Below, in pieces: positions 36,921 through 45,985 of a DNA stretch of 64,000 nt. The stretch's first letter is position 1. Each line of letters begins with the position of its first letter. The position numbers were made by a program, and so were the translations under genes. The DNA lies in the NCBI RefSeq assembly GCF_050038885.1, contig NZ_CP143624.1, positions 8,370,001-8,434,000 on the forward strand, in the 5' to 3' direction. Source of the stretch: Myxococcus flavus (lineage in GTDB: Bacteria > Myxococcota > Myxococcia > Myxococcales > Myxococcaceae). The notes under the pieces were generated by a model. It was given only the letters and a program-made list of their open reading frames with translations. It was not told the origin of the DNA and made no database searches.

Positions 36921-38407
36921 ATCCGGAAGGCCGCCGCCTCGCGGAGGAAGGGATGCCGCCGGGGCAGGCGTCTGGCCCAGAAGGACTCGATGGAGCGATG
37001 GAACAGCCGGAGCAGCGGCAGCCCCGGACGTCCTTCGAGCGCGGCCAATTGCCGGGCGGAGACCTCCAGCAGCGCGCGGGCCCGCGCATATTCGGAGGCC
37101 ACCCAACCCTTCCCCGCAACCGAGCCCAGGAGCCCCTCGAGCGTCGACGGGTCGCCCCCTTCCTCCCGCACCGCTACCGCCACGTCGGCCGGTACGTTGT
37201 AGAGCCCCTGCGCCAGGTCCTCGCGCAGGTCGCGCATCACGGAGCACCAGCAGAACGCGTCGATCAGCGCGGGCGCATCCCTGGCGCGCAGGTCCGCACC
37301 GGCGACATGCAGCATCAGGTCCACGGACAGACGGAATGTGTCCCGCTGCTGCGAGCGGAGCGCGTCCTCGCTCCACCACTGCCCTTCCTTCACGCGCTCC
37401 CGGTCCCTGCGCATGGTCCGCACGAGCGCGAGGACCTCCGCCCGCGCGGACGTGTCCCCCAGGCGCTCCAGCAACACGCGCCCCAGCGTGGCCGCCGTCC
37501 CGGTGTCCTCCACGCGCCCCGTCTCCAGCGTCACCAGGAGCCGGTCCACCCAGTCGAGCGGCTCGCCGTCCACGGCCCGGTCCCCATCCAGCACGTCATC
37601 GACGAGCTGGAAGAAGCAGAAGCCCACCCGCGCCGTGTGGGCCTGACGCCACCAGCGGCTCACCGCATAGCGATAGAGCACCAGGGCGATCAGCCCGTAC
37701 CGGATGTGGCGGCGGGAGAAGCGGAACAGCTCACGTGCGCAGAGCGCCTCGACCCGCAGGGCCTGGAGCAGCGAATCCCGGCGCGCCCACGGCGCCACCT
37801 TGCGCCAGGTCACCCAGGCCAGCAGGGCCCCCGCCACGACGTCCACCACCTGGTGCTCGTGGATGAGCAACGTCGAGGCGGCGATGGCCAGCGTCCAGAG
37901 CCCAAAGACGACCCGCCCCAGCACCCCCGAGCGCTCCGAATAGGCCAGCGCGGCCGTGCAGGCGAACGCCACGTGAAGGGACGGCAGGTAGTTGCGCTCC
38001 AGGTTCAGCGTATCGGCGAACTGGAACACGCCGGCCCAGGGGCCCTCCACCGCGCGCGGCGGCCAAGCCACCTCCACGGGAAGAACCAGGAAGCACAACG
38101 CGCCCACCACCGTCTCCACGCTAAGCGCCAGCGCGAAGGGCACCATGTCCCGCCACGTCCGGAGGATGAGCAGCGACAGCAGGAGCAACGCATCCATGCT
38201 GACGTAGACAAGCGCCCACGCCGGAATGAATGGGATGTGCCGCTCGAAGGGCAGCTCCACCCGGAAGCCCGCCGGATAGTAGCCCGTCACCCAGCTCGCA
38301 CCGCCGTAGACGGCGACGAAGAGGCACGCGAAGCCGAGCGCCATCGCGCCGGTGCGGGTCAGCTCGTCCAGGCGAGGCCAGGCGAACAACGCGGGGCGCG
38401 GGCTCAC
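36908..38407 (-). CDS. PAP2-type phosphatase fused to squalene/phytoene-synthase-like isoprenoid synthase
   Basis: A 499-residue fusion. Residues about 1-220 are a polytopic PAP2 (AUR1/PAP2_3-type) domain with six or so hydrophobic helices, NYLPSLHVAF (the PSGH equivalent) and LLIHEHQVVDVV (HxxxD). Residues about 225-499 are an all-helical trans-isoprenyl diphosphate synthase domain with DDVLDGD near residue 270 and CSVMRDLREDLAQGLYNVP near 395, the two Asp-rich Mg2+ sites of squalene and phytoene synthases. Condensation of prenyl diphosphates followed by dephosphorylation, or transfer to a lipid head, are possible. The GTG at 38407 overlaps the desaturase stop (GTGA). Part of a three-gene operon with desaturase and Rieske genes. 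Confidence 0.75.
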   Translation of the reverse strand: MSPRPALFAWPRLDELTRTGAMALGFACLFVAVYGGASWVTGYYPAGFRVELPFERHIPFIPAWALVYVSMDALLLLSLLILRTWRDMVPFALALSVETVVGALCFLVLPVEVAWPPRAVEGPWAGVFQFADTLNLERNYLPSLHVAFACTAALAYSERSGVLGRVVFGLWTLAIAASTLLIHEHQVVDVVAGALLAWVTWRKVAPWARRDSLLQALRVEALCARELFRFSRRHIRYGLIALVLYRYAVSRWWRQAHTARVGFCFFQLVDDVLDGDRAVDGEPLDWVDRLLVTLETGRVEDTGTAATLGRVLLERLGDTSARAEVLALVRTMRRDRERVKEGQWWSEDALRSQQRDTFRLSVDLMLHVAGADLRARDAPALIDAFCWCSVMRDLREDLAQGLYNVPADVAVAVREEGGDPSTLEGLLGSVAGKGWVASEYARARALLEVSARQLAALEGRPGLPLLRLFHRSIESFWARRLPRRHPFLREAAAFRIQGA

Positions 38408-39330
38408 GGGTCCTCCACGGTGGCCGGCAGCGGCCGGGGCCCGCGCCACATGGACAGCCAGACGCGCAGGAACGACGGTCGCGTCACGGCCGGGTCCACG
38501 TAGCGGCCCAGGTAGAGCCAGGGGACGTGCGGGTGGCAGTGGTGCGCGCGGTGGTAGTGGTAGTTGAGGAAGAGCCAGCGCACCGGGGCGGCCACTCGCA
38601 AATCCCACGCCCCTTCCCGGACGTGCAACGGCGACCACGCGTGGTCCGCGTACTGGAGTGCGCTCCAGTTGATGGCGAAGGCCGCGTAGCACAGGCCCCA
38701 GCCCATCACCGAAAGGTCCAGCGCCAACACGAGCCCGGCCTGCACCAGCGCGGCGAGCAGCACCTCTCCACGGATGGCGCCTCCGGGTGCGGCCTCCAAG
38801 CGTCCCAGGTAGGCGTCCGCGCCCGTCTGCTCGCCGTAGTGAGTGCCCGTGCCTCGCAGCCGGTGCAGCAGCCCGGGGACGAGCGCGAAGGCCACCGCCC
38901 CCACGGGAACGAAGAGCCAGTAGAGCCCGGAGAGGATGGCGTACCACTGGGCTCGCTTGAGCCAGCGGTTGTCCCCGGGCCGGAAGTAGTCGAACTGCTC
39001 CAACCGGGTCCGGTTGTTCCGGTGGTGGTTGAGGTGGAAGGCCCGCTGCATGGTGAAGGACGTGGGAAACCACGCCGCCGCCACACGGCCGAGCCAGTCA
39101 TTCACCCGACGCCGTGGGTGCAGCACGCCATGCGTGGCCTCGTGCAGCAGGGAGAACACGGTGTTGTTGACGAAGGAGAACACCACCGCCGCCAGGAGCT
39201 GGACCGGCAGGGACGTCGCATGGGACGCGAGCCACAGGGCACCGGCACAGGCCGTCATGGCGGAGGCCAGCAGCACGATGTTGAGCGTGGCGGGAATGGG
39301 AGGCCGCGCGTGCTCATCCGCGGTCGTCAT
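38404..39330 (-). CDS. fatty acid desaturase family membrane di-iron enzyme
   Basis: A 308-residue membrane protein with the three histidine boxes of the fatty acid desaturase/hydroxylase family: HEATH (about residue 63), HLNHH (about 98) and HYHRAHH (about 247). Hydrophobic segments lie between. It would desaturate or hydroxylate a lipid chain using O2 and an electron donor not encoded nearby. Its last codon overlaps the PAP2-fusion start and its start lies 17 bases inside the Rieske gene, so all three are co-translated. The context suggests a prenyl or sterol-like substrate rather than a simple fatty acid (inference). Confidence 0.82.
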   Translation of the reverse strand: MTTADEHARPPIPATLNIVLLASAMTACAGALWLASHATSLPVQLLAAVVFSFVNNTVFSLLHEATHGVLHPRRRVNDWLGRVAAAWFPTSFTMQRAFHLNHHRNNRTRLEQFDYFRPGDNRWLKRAQWYAILSGLYWLFVPVGAVAFALVPGLLHRLRGTGTHYGEQTGADAYLGRLEAAPGGAIRGEVLLAALVQAGLVLALDLSVMGWGLCYAAFAINWSALQYADHAWSPLHVREGAWDLRVAAPVRWLFLNYHYHRAHHCHPHVPWLYLGRYVDPAVTRPSFLRVWLSMWRGPRPLPATVEDP

Positions 39331-40279
39331 CGGGGGCCTCCGGAAGGCTGGCGATGAAGTCGAGCACCTGCCGCAGCACCGGGTCCTCCGCCGCCCCCGC
39401 CTTGTTGAAGCGCATGCCGTCGAGCACGGAGAGGTCTCGCCGCAGGAATGACGTGAAGAGCCACCGCGAGACCGCGAGCTTCAGCCAATCCAAGCTCGGT
39501 ACCCGGCTCCGCCGCGTGGCGAAGGCCAGCTGGACGGTGAGCCCTTCCGACGTCTGCTGGAGGCCCGCCATGAGCGCGCTGCGCGTGCGGCCCAGGTCGC
39601 TCTCCACCGTCAGCAGCGTCCCGCCATGCAGCGTGAGGGCGACGCCGATGTGGTCGCGGGACAACAGCTTCATCACCCGGTCACTCACGCCGGAGCCCGT
39701 GACGCGCGACGTGTACCGGACGCGCAGGGTGAACGGGTCCACGCGCTCCACCACCGGCGCGTCCCGCAGCTCGCGGTGATGCACCGTGCGCAGGTGCACG
39801 AGGTCGAAGGCGTTTGCCACGACAGGGAGCCAGTCACAGCGAACCTGGAACGGAGACGACAGCCCCCAGCGCCATTCGCTGTCGCCCACGTCGGGTGGAG
39901 GAAAGAGCATCACCGGCCCATTGAAGACGAGGATGGCGCCATGCCGCTCCACCACGGGGAAGGCACGCTGCCCGGCCCCGCCGCCAGCGACGCAGGCGCC
40001 ACTGCCGTCGAACCGCCAGTGATGCAGCGGACAGCGCAGCTGGTCCCCCACCACGGTGCCACCGCCCAGGTGCGCGCCCATGTGGGCGCAGTGCGCGGAC
40101 AGCGCGTGGACCGTGCCGCTGCGTCCGCGGAAGAGCACCAGCTCCCGGGCGCCCGTGCTCCAGCGCATCACCTGACCGGGTCGAAGCGCCTCGGAAGGGC
40201 ACACGAGGTGCCATGCACGAAGGCGACCCAGCTCGGGATGCCGGAGCGGCTCCGTCCATGAGGCAATCTTCACCACCAT
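39314..40279 (-). CDS. Rieske [2Fe-2S] non-haem iron oxygenase
   Basis: A 321-residue oxygenase alpha subunit. The Rieske centre is C64-x-H66 (CAHMGAHLGG) and C83-x2-H86 (CPLHHWRFDG). The mononuclear iron site NAFDLVHLRTVHH gives N156, D159, H162 and H167, fitting NxxDxxHxxxxH. Such enzymes hydroxylate or desaturate aromatic, steroid or other cyclic substrates (for example KshA and cholesterol-7-desaturase types). No ferredoxin reductase is encoded nearby. It is the first gene of the operon with the desaturase and the PAP2/prenyl-synthase fusion. ATG start at 40279. Confidence 0.85.
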   Translation of the reverse strand: MVVKIASWTEPLRHPELGRLRAWHLVCPSEALRPGQVMRWSTGARELVLFRGRSGTVHALSAHCAHMGAHLGGGTVVGDQLRCPLHHWRFDGSGACVAGGGAGQRAFPVVERHGAILVFNGPVMLFPPPDVGDSEWRWGLSSPFQVRCDWLPVVANAFDLVHLRTVHHRELRDAPVVERVDPFTLRVRYTSRVTGSGVSDRVMKLLSRDHIGVALTLHGGTLLTVESDLGRTRSALMAGLQQTSEGLTVQLAFATRRSRVPSLDWLKLAVSRWLFTSFLRRDLSVLDGMRFNKAGAAEDPVLRQVLDFIASLPEAPDDDRG

Positions 40280-40605
40280 GCCGAGAACCTAACGCAAGGG
40301 ATGATTGGGCTGAAGGACGGACAAGGAGCGAGGTGGGCCTCCGCCTCCAGCACGAACTGCCGCTGGCTGCGTCTGCGCTGCACCGCTTTTCTGGCACATT
40401 GCGAGCCTGAACGGTGCAACTCGAACATCCCCCGTCGCGGCGCTCCCCTCCCGTCAGGCACCGGCCACGCCCGCTGGTAAACACCTTCCAGCGGAGAGCG
40501 TCGCCGCTGCGACATCCCAGCCAGAAGCCGACTCACCACCCCCGCGCCGGAAGCAGCGCGGCCCCATCTTCCGCCTGGGATGGTTCATCCCGCGGGAGGT
40601 GCGTG
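40280..40605. other. 326-base divergent region between Rieske operon and formate dehydrogenase operon
   Basis: It must contain the promoters of both operons. A TGGCAC followed too closely by TTGC near 40393 resembles sigma-54 halves, but the spacing is wrong. GGGAGG at 40593-40599 is the ribosome-binding site of the formate dehydrogenase gene. I see no coding frame or RNA gene. Confidence 0.5.
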
Positions 40606-43600
40606 ATGGGACTCTTCGACCTGCTCGCCCGCTGGCCCCTGCTCCGGCAGGTGAAGACCGGCGACACGACCGCGCTGGGCGAGACGGCGATGTCGGACCG
40701 CAGTCGCGCCTTGGAGCCTCGCACCGCCCGCGCGGACCGCGTCGTGAAGTCCATCTGTCCCTACTGTGCCGTGGGCTGCGGCCAGGACGTGTACGTGAAG
40801 GACGGCCGCATCCTGGACATCGAAGGCGACGCGGACTCCCCCATCTCCCGGGGACGGCTGTGCCCCAAGGGCTCCGCCACCTTCCAGCTGGTCACCGGAA
40901 CCCACCGGGTGAAGGACGTGCTCTACCGCCGGCCCGGCGGCACGGAGTGGGAGCGAATCCCCCTGGAGCAGGCCATGGACATGGTGGCCGACCGCGTGAA
41001 GCGAACCCGCGACGCGACGTGGGAGCCCACCGACGTCCACGGCCACGAGGTCCGGCGCACGCTGGGCATCGCGCACCTGGGCGGCGCCACGCTGGACAAC
41101 GAAGAGAACTACCTCATCAAGAAGCTCTTCACCGCGCTGGGCATCGTCCAGGTCGAGAACCAGGCTCGAATATGACACTCCTCCACGGTGCCCGGTCTGG
41201 GCATCACGCTCGGGCGTGGCGGTGCCACGACCTTCCAGCAGGACCTGGCGAACGCTGACTGCATCGTCATCCAAGGGTCCAACATGGCCGAGTGCCATCC
41301 CGTGGGCTTCCAGTGGGTCATGGAAGCGAAGGAACGGGGTGCCACCCTCATCCATGTGGACCCGCGCTTCACGCGCACCAGCGCGATGGCGGACATCCAC
41401 GTGCCGCTTCGCGCCGGCTCGGACATCGCGTTCCTCGGGGGCCTCATCCGCTACGTGCTGGAGAACGAGCGCTACTTCCGCGAGTACGTCGTCCACTACA
41501 CCAACGCCGCCAATATCCTTCGCGAGGACTACCAGGACACGGAGGACCTGGACGGCCTCTTCAGCGGCTACCAGCGGGAGCTGAACAAGTACGACCCGGC
41601 CACCTGGCAGTACGAAGGCGTCAAGGGTGCCATCCCCGCGGCGGGCCAGAAGCACGTCTACGCCGAGCCCGGCGCGGGCGCGCGCGGTGAGACGGGTGAA
41701 CTGCCCGGAACCGAGCCGCCGAAGGACCTCACGCTCCAGCATCCCCGCTGTGTCTTCCAGGTCCTGCGGCGGCACTTCCAGCGCTACACGCCCGCCATCG
41801 TCGCCAAGGTGTGCGGCGTGCCGGAGGCGCAGTTCCTGAAGGTGGCGGAGACCCTCTGCGCCAACTCGGGCCGGGAGCGGACCAGCGCCTTCTGCTACGC
41901 GGTGGGCTGGACGCAGCACTCCGTGGGCGTGCAGTACATCCGCACGGCGACCATCCTCCAGCTCCTGCTGGGCAATATCGGGCGGCCCGGTGGCGGCATC
42001 CTGGCGCTGCGGGGGCATGCGTCCATCCAGGGCTCCACGGACATCCCCACCCTGTACAACCTGCTGCCCGGCTACGTCCCCATGCCGTACTGCGAGCACT
42101 CGGGCGTGCTCGACGAGTACATCGCGGACCACCAATCCGACACCGGCTGGTGGCACCACTTCCCGAAGTACATCGTCTCGCTGCTCAAGGCGTGGTTCGG
42201 CGACGCGGCCACGGCGGACAATCACTACCTCTTCCGCTACCTGCCCCGGCTCACGGGCGACCATTCCCACATGCAGACCGTGGTGGACATGGCGGATGGC
42301 CGGCTGAAGGGCTACTTCGTCATGGGTGAGAACCCCACGGTGGGTTCCATGAATGGCGCGCTCCAACGCAAGGGCCTGCGTCAGCTCGACTGGCTGGTGG
42401 TCCGCGACCTCACGCTCATCGAGACCGCCGAGTTCTGGCGCACCGCCCCGGAAGTCCAGCGGGGCGACGTGAAGACGGAGGACATCCGCACGGAGGTCTT
42501 CTTCTTCCCCGCCGCCGCGCACACGGAGAAGGACGGCTCGTTCACCAATACGCAGCGGCTGCTCCAGTGGCACCACAAGGCCGTGGAGCCACCGGGGGAT
42601 GCCCGCAGCGAGCTCCACTTCGTGTTCCACCTGGGCCGCCGGCTGAAGGCGCTCTACGCTGGCTCGCGAGAGGAGAAGGACGCGCCCATCCAGGCGCTGA
42701 CGTGGGACTACCCCACCTCCGGCCACGACGAGGAACCCAGCGCCGAGGCCGTGCTTCGGGAGATCAGCGGCTACCGCCTGGCGGACGGCACGCCGGTGAG
42801 TGGCTTCACCGAGCTGCGGGACGACGGCACCACCGCGTGTGGCTGCTGGATCTACTCGGGCAGCTATGCCGAAGGCGTCAACCAGACCGCGCGGCGGAAG
42901 CCGGGCCGGGAGCAGACGTGGGTCGCCCCGGATTGGGGCTGGGCCTGGCCAGCCAACCGCCGCATCCTCTACAACCGCGCCTCGGCGGACCCGCAGGGCC
43001 GCCCGTGGAGCGAGCGCAAGCGGTACGTGTGGTGGGACGCGGCGCAGTCGCGGTGGACGGGCGAGGACGTGCCGGACTTCGTCGTGGACCGGCCACCGGA
43101 CTACCGGCCCGCACCGAACTCGCAGGGCATGGCCGCGCATTCAGGCACCGACCCGTTCCTGATGTTGGCGGACGGCCGGGCGTGGCTCTTCGCGCCCAGC
43201 GGCATGCTGGATGGCCCCCTGCCCACGCATTACGAGCCCATGGAGTCCCCCGTCCAGAACGCGCTCTACGGGCAGCAGTGCAACCCGGCGCGGCTGGAGT
43301 GGCCGCGACGCGACAACCCGTACCACCGCGCGTGGGCGGACCCGCGCTACCCCTTCGCCCTCACCACCTATCGCCTCACGGAGCACCACACCGCGGGAGG
43401 CATGAGCCGCTGGCTGTCGTGGCTGAGTGAGCTCCAGCCCGAACAATTCTGCGAGGTCTCCCCCGAGCTGGCTCGCGAGCGGGGCCTGACGAACGGCGGC
43501 TGGGCCACGCTGCGCACGGCGCGCGGAGACCTGGAGTGCCGCGTGCTCGTCACCCCACGTGTGCCGCCACTGAAGCTCAATGGGACGTGGGTCCATCAAG

Positions 43601-43878
43601 TGGGCATCCCCTATCACTGGGGCGTGACGGGCCGGATCCGGGCGGATGGTGCCAACGAGCTCATCGCCATGGTCGCGGACCCCAACGTGCAGATCCAGGA
43701 GTCCAAGGCGCTCACCTGCGACATCGTGGCGGGGCGCCAGGCCACCCGCGCCCGCGCCGCCACGGGGGCCACCCAGCCCGCGCTCCCGCCGGGAGAGCCC
43801 CGCCTGCGCCGCGACAGTCCGCTCCTGGGAGACGTCTCCCACGCCACGCTCCAGGAGCCGGAGACGGAGGAGTCATAA
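40606..43878 (+). CDS. formate dehydrogenase catalytic subunit, selenocysteine-containing (TGA at 41173 recoded)
   Basis: A 1090-residue molybdopterin oxidoreductase that oxidises formate to CO2. The [4Fe-4S] cysteines are C51, C54, C58 and C86 (CPYCAVGC, RGRLCPKG). The frame is identical before and after the in-frame TGA at 41173-41175, which encodes residue 190 in ENQARI-U-HSSTV. This matches Sec-His in FdnG (NQARV-U-HGPTV). Cofactor-binding regions follow (IVIQGSNMAECHP, YFVMGENPTVGS, GWATLRTARGDL). There is no Tat signal, unlike FdnG, so it may face the cytoplasm. GGAGG is six bases before the ATG. It is first in an operon with the iron-sulfur and NrfD-like subunits. No maturation or Sec-insertion genes are in the window. 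Confidence 0.92.
41173..41203 (+). promoter_or_regulatory. bacterial SECIS element with UGA selenocysteine codon
   Basis: After the TGA (41173-41175) comes a hairpin with stem TGCCC (41189-41193) and GGGCA (41199-41203) and loop GGTCT (41194-41198). The GGUCU loop is the SelB-binding signature of E. coli fdhF, and it begins 18 bases after the UGA in both. This recruits SelB-GTP-Sec-tRNA to recode the stop. Confidence 0.93.
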
Positions 43879-43881
43879 GCC

Positions 43882-44679
43882 ATGGGACAGAAAGGCTTCT
43901 TCACCGACACCACGGTCTGCATCGGATGCAAGGCCTGTGAGGTCGCGTGCAAGCAATGGAACCAGCTCCCGGACGACGGCTTCCACTTCACGGGCATGTC
44001 CTACGACAACACGGGCGCGCTGGGCGCGTCCACGTGGCGGCACGTGGCCTTCGTGGAGCGGCCGGTGCCGATTCCCGGCGTGTCCACGGCCATCGCGGAC
44101 TTCTCGTGGCTGATGCTCTCGGACGTGTGCAAGCACTGCCAGCGCGCGGGGTGCCTGGAGGCCTGTCCCACGGGCGCCATCATCCGCACCGAGTTCGACA
44201 CCGTCTACGTGCAGCCCGACGTGTGCAACGGCTGCGGCTACTGCGTGTCGGCCTGCCCCTTCGGCGTCGTCGCCCGCCGCGAGGATGACGGCCGGGCCTG
44301 GAAGTGCACGCTCTGCTACGACCGGCTCGGAGAGGGCATGACGCCTGCGTGCGCCAAGGCCTGCCCCACCGAGTCCATTGTCTTTGGCGACCTGGACGAA
44401 CTGCACGCCCGCGCCGAAGCCCGCGTCCAGACGCTGCACGGGCGCGGACTGAAGGATGCGTACCTGTACGGCAAGGACGCGGCGAACCAGCCCGGCACCG
44501 GCGGGCTCAACGCCTTCTTCCTGCTGGTGGACCGGCCCGAGGTCTACAACCTGCCACCCGACCCCGTGGTCCCCACGATGAAAGCCCGTGAGTCGTGGAC
44601 GGCCGTGGCCGTGGGAGCCCTGGGCATGGCGGTGGCGGCGCTGGGCGCGGTGTGGCTCGGCAAGGAGACACGCCGATGA
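43882..44679 (+). CDS. formate dehydrogenase iron-sulfur (beta) subunit
   Basis: A 265-residue ferredoxin-like subunit with four cysteine groups for four [4Fe-4S] clusters (CIGCKACEVACK, CKHCQRAGCLEACP, CNGCGYCVSACP, CTLCYDRLGEGMTPACAKACP). A C-terminal hydrophobic helix (WTAVAVGALGMAVAALGAVWL) anchors it. It passes electrons from the formate site to the membrane subunit. GGAG sits nine bases before the ATG, inside the end of the catalytic-subunit gene. Its stop overlaps the next start (ATGA). Confidence 0.92.
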   Translation: MGQKGFFTDTTVCIGCKACEVACKQWNQLPDDGFHFTGMSYDNTGALGASTWRHVAFVERPVPIPGVSTAIADFSWLMLSDVCKHCQRAGCLEACPTGAIIRTEFDTVYVQPDVCNGCGYCVSACPFGVVARREDDGRAWKCTLCYDRLGEGMTPACAKACPTESIVFGDLDELHARAEARVQTLHGRGLKDAYLYGKDAANQPGTGGLNAFFLLVDRPEVYNLPPDPVVPTMKARESWTAVAVGALGMAVAALGAVWLGKETRR

Positions 44680-45809
44680 GCCAGCCGATGGACACGCACC
44701 AGGAGACGCTGCTGGACCAGCTCCAGCGCAGGCGCGACGGCCGCGACGTGGACCCGGTGTTGGGGGTGCTCACCGGCGAGGGCGCTCAGCAACGGGTGAA
44801 AGCGCTGGAGCCCGTTCCGGGCATCCACCCTTCCCCCACCGTGCCCGAGCCACCGAGCTACTACGGGCTGCCGGTCCTCAAGGAGCCTGTGTGGATCGCC
44901 GCCGTCCCCACGTATCTCTACGTGGGCGGCGTGGCGGGAGCGACGAGCGTGCTGGGCCTGGCGGTGGAGCTGACGGGAGGACGCCACCTGCAACGCCTCG
45001 CGCGGCGCTGCGTGTGGGTGGGCACGGTGGGCGACATGGTGAGCGCGGCGCTGCTCATCTACGACCTGGGCCGGCCCGAGCGCTTCCTCAACATGCTGCG
45101 CGTCTTCCGCCCGACCTCGCCAATGAGCATTGGCTCGTGGGTGCTGGCGGGCTCCGGGGGGCTCAACACGCTGGCCCTGGTGCTGGGCCACCGTCGAGGT
45201 GTTCCGGGCGCGGTGGGCCGGGTGGCTGGCGCCGGGGCCGCGCTGCTGGGCATGCCGCTGTCGGGCTACACGGCGGTGCTGCTCACCAACACCGCCGTGC
45301 CGCTGTGGCAGTCCATGCACCGCACCCTGCCGCTGTTCTTCATGGCGTCGGCGACGGCGGCCGCGGGCAGCCTGCTCTCCCTGTTGCCCCATACCCATCG
45401 CGAGGCCCCCGTGCTGCGGGCCTATCGCCTCGCGGGCAAGGTGGCGGAGCTGGCCATGGGACTCGCCGTGGAGCGCGACGCGGCGCGCGTTCCCGAGGTC
45501 GCCCGGCCGCTGCGCGAAGGATTTCCGGGTGCCTTGTGGAAGGCCTCCAAGGTGTGCGCCGTCGCGGGGCTGGTCCTGGACCTGCTGCCCCGGCGCACGC
45601 GCGGAAAGGCCGTGGTGGCGAACGCGCTGACGACGGCGAGCGCGGTGGCGGCCCGTTTCGCCGTCTTCCATGGCGGCCGGGTTTCTTCGCGCAACCCGCA
45701 GGCGACGTTCCAGGGGCAGCGCCACGGCCTGGGCGCCGCGGAGGTCCTGAACCATAAGGTGGCCTCCGATGGCCGCCCCTTACGCTTTCCCCTCCCGGTG
45801 GTTCACTGA
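44676..45809 (+). CDS. nrfD: NrfD-type membrane quinone-oxidoreductase subunit of formate dehydrogenase
   Basis: A 377-residue polytopic membrane protein of the NrfD/PsrC family, starting with an about 60-residue hydrophilic arm and then about eight hydrophobic segments. ELTGGRHLQRLARRCVWVGTVGDMVSAALLIYDLGRPERFLNML is the family's quinone-site region (Asp, Arg). It has no haem-binding histidine pattern, unlike FdnI, so the complex would give electrons to quinone without a cytochrome b subunit. It ends the three-gene operon. The following gene is on the other strand. Confidence 0.88.
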   Translation: MSQPMDTHQETLLDQLQRRRDGRDVDPVLGVLTGEGAQQRVKALEPVPGIHPSPTVPEPPSYYGLPVLKEPVWIAAVPTYLYVGGVAGATSVLGLAVELTGGRHLQRLARRCVWVGTVGDMVSAALLIYDLGRPERFLNMLRVFRPTSPMSIGSWVLAGSGGLNTLALVLGHRRGVPGAVGRVAGAGAALLGMPLSGYTAVLLTNTAVPLWQSMHRTLPLFFMASATAAAGSLLSLLPHTHREAPVLRAYRLAGKVAELAMGLAVERDAARVPEVARPLREGFPGALWKASKVCAVAGLVLDLLPRRTRGKAVVANALTTASAVAARFAVFHGGRVSSRNPQATFQGQRHGLGAAEVLNHKVASDGRPLRFPLPVVH

Positions 45810-45850
45810 ACCCGAACAGCGCCGCGGCCCCCACGACAGGAGCCCTCATG

Positions 45851-45952
45851 TCACGGGGCTTCGTCGGGGAGCGAGAACGTGAACAGCTTGGTATCGACCG
45901 TCTCGGGGTCCGGGCCACCGAACACACCGAAGCGAGGAGCCACGCGAGCGTG
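45851..45952 (-). pseudogene. possible C-terminal gene remnant
   Basis: A short minus-strand frame ending in TGA at 45851 encodes a peptide with GVFGGPDPETVDTKLFTFSL. Most codons end in G or C, but a stop lies about 15 bases upstream of its first codon and no start or ribosome-binding site is present. It lies 33 bases after the alcohol dehydrogenase stop. It may be the 3' end of a decayed gene or of a gene displaced by rearrangement. The family is unknown. Confidence 0.3.
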
Positions 45953-45985
45953 GCCTGCACCTCGCCGTCAGGCCCATTCGAGGGT

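Noticed and set aside
38408..39073. N-terminal extension of the PAP2 fusion by 222 residues
   Set aside because: It falls within the desaturase gene in another frame and is Arg/Pro-rich without a domain; the overlapping GTGA start fits a coupled operon.
40388..40405. Sigma-54 promoter (TGGCAC....TTGC) before the formate dehydrogenase operon
   Set aside because: The GG and GC elements do not have the required spacing with TT before GC; only a partial resemblance.
41173..41175. TGA as a true stop splitting formate dehydrogenase into two genes or a pseudogene
   Set aside because: Both halves are in one frame, the flanking residues match the Sec site of FdnG, and a GGUCU-loop SECIS with the right spacing follows. 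Recoding explains it best.
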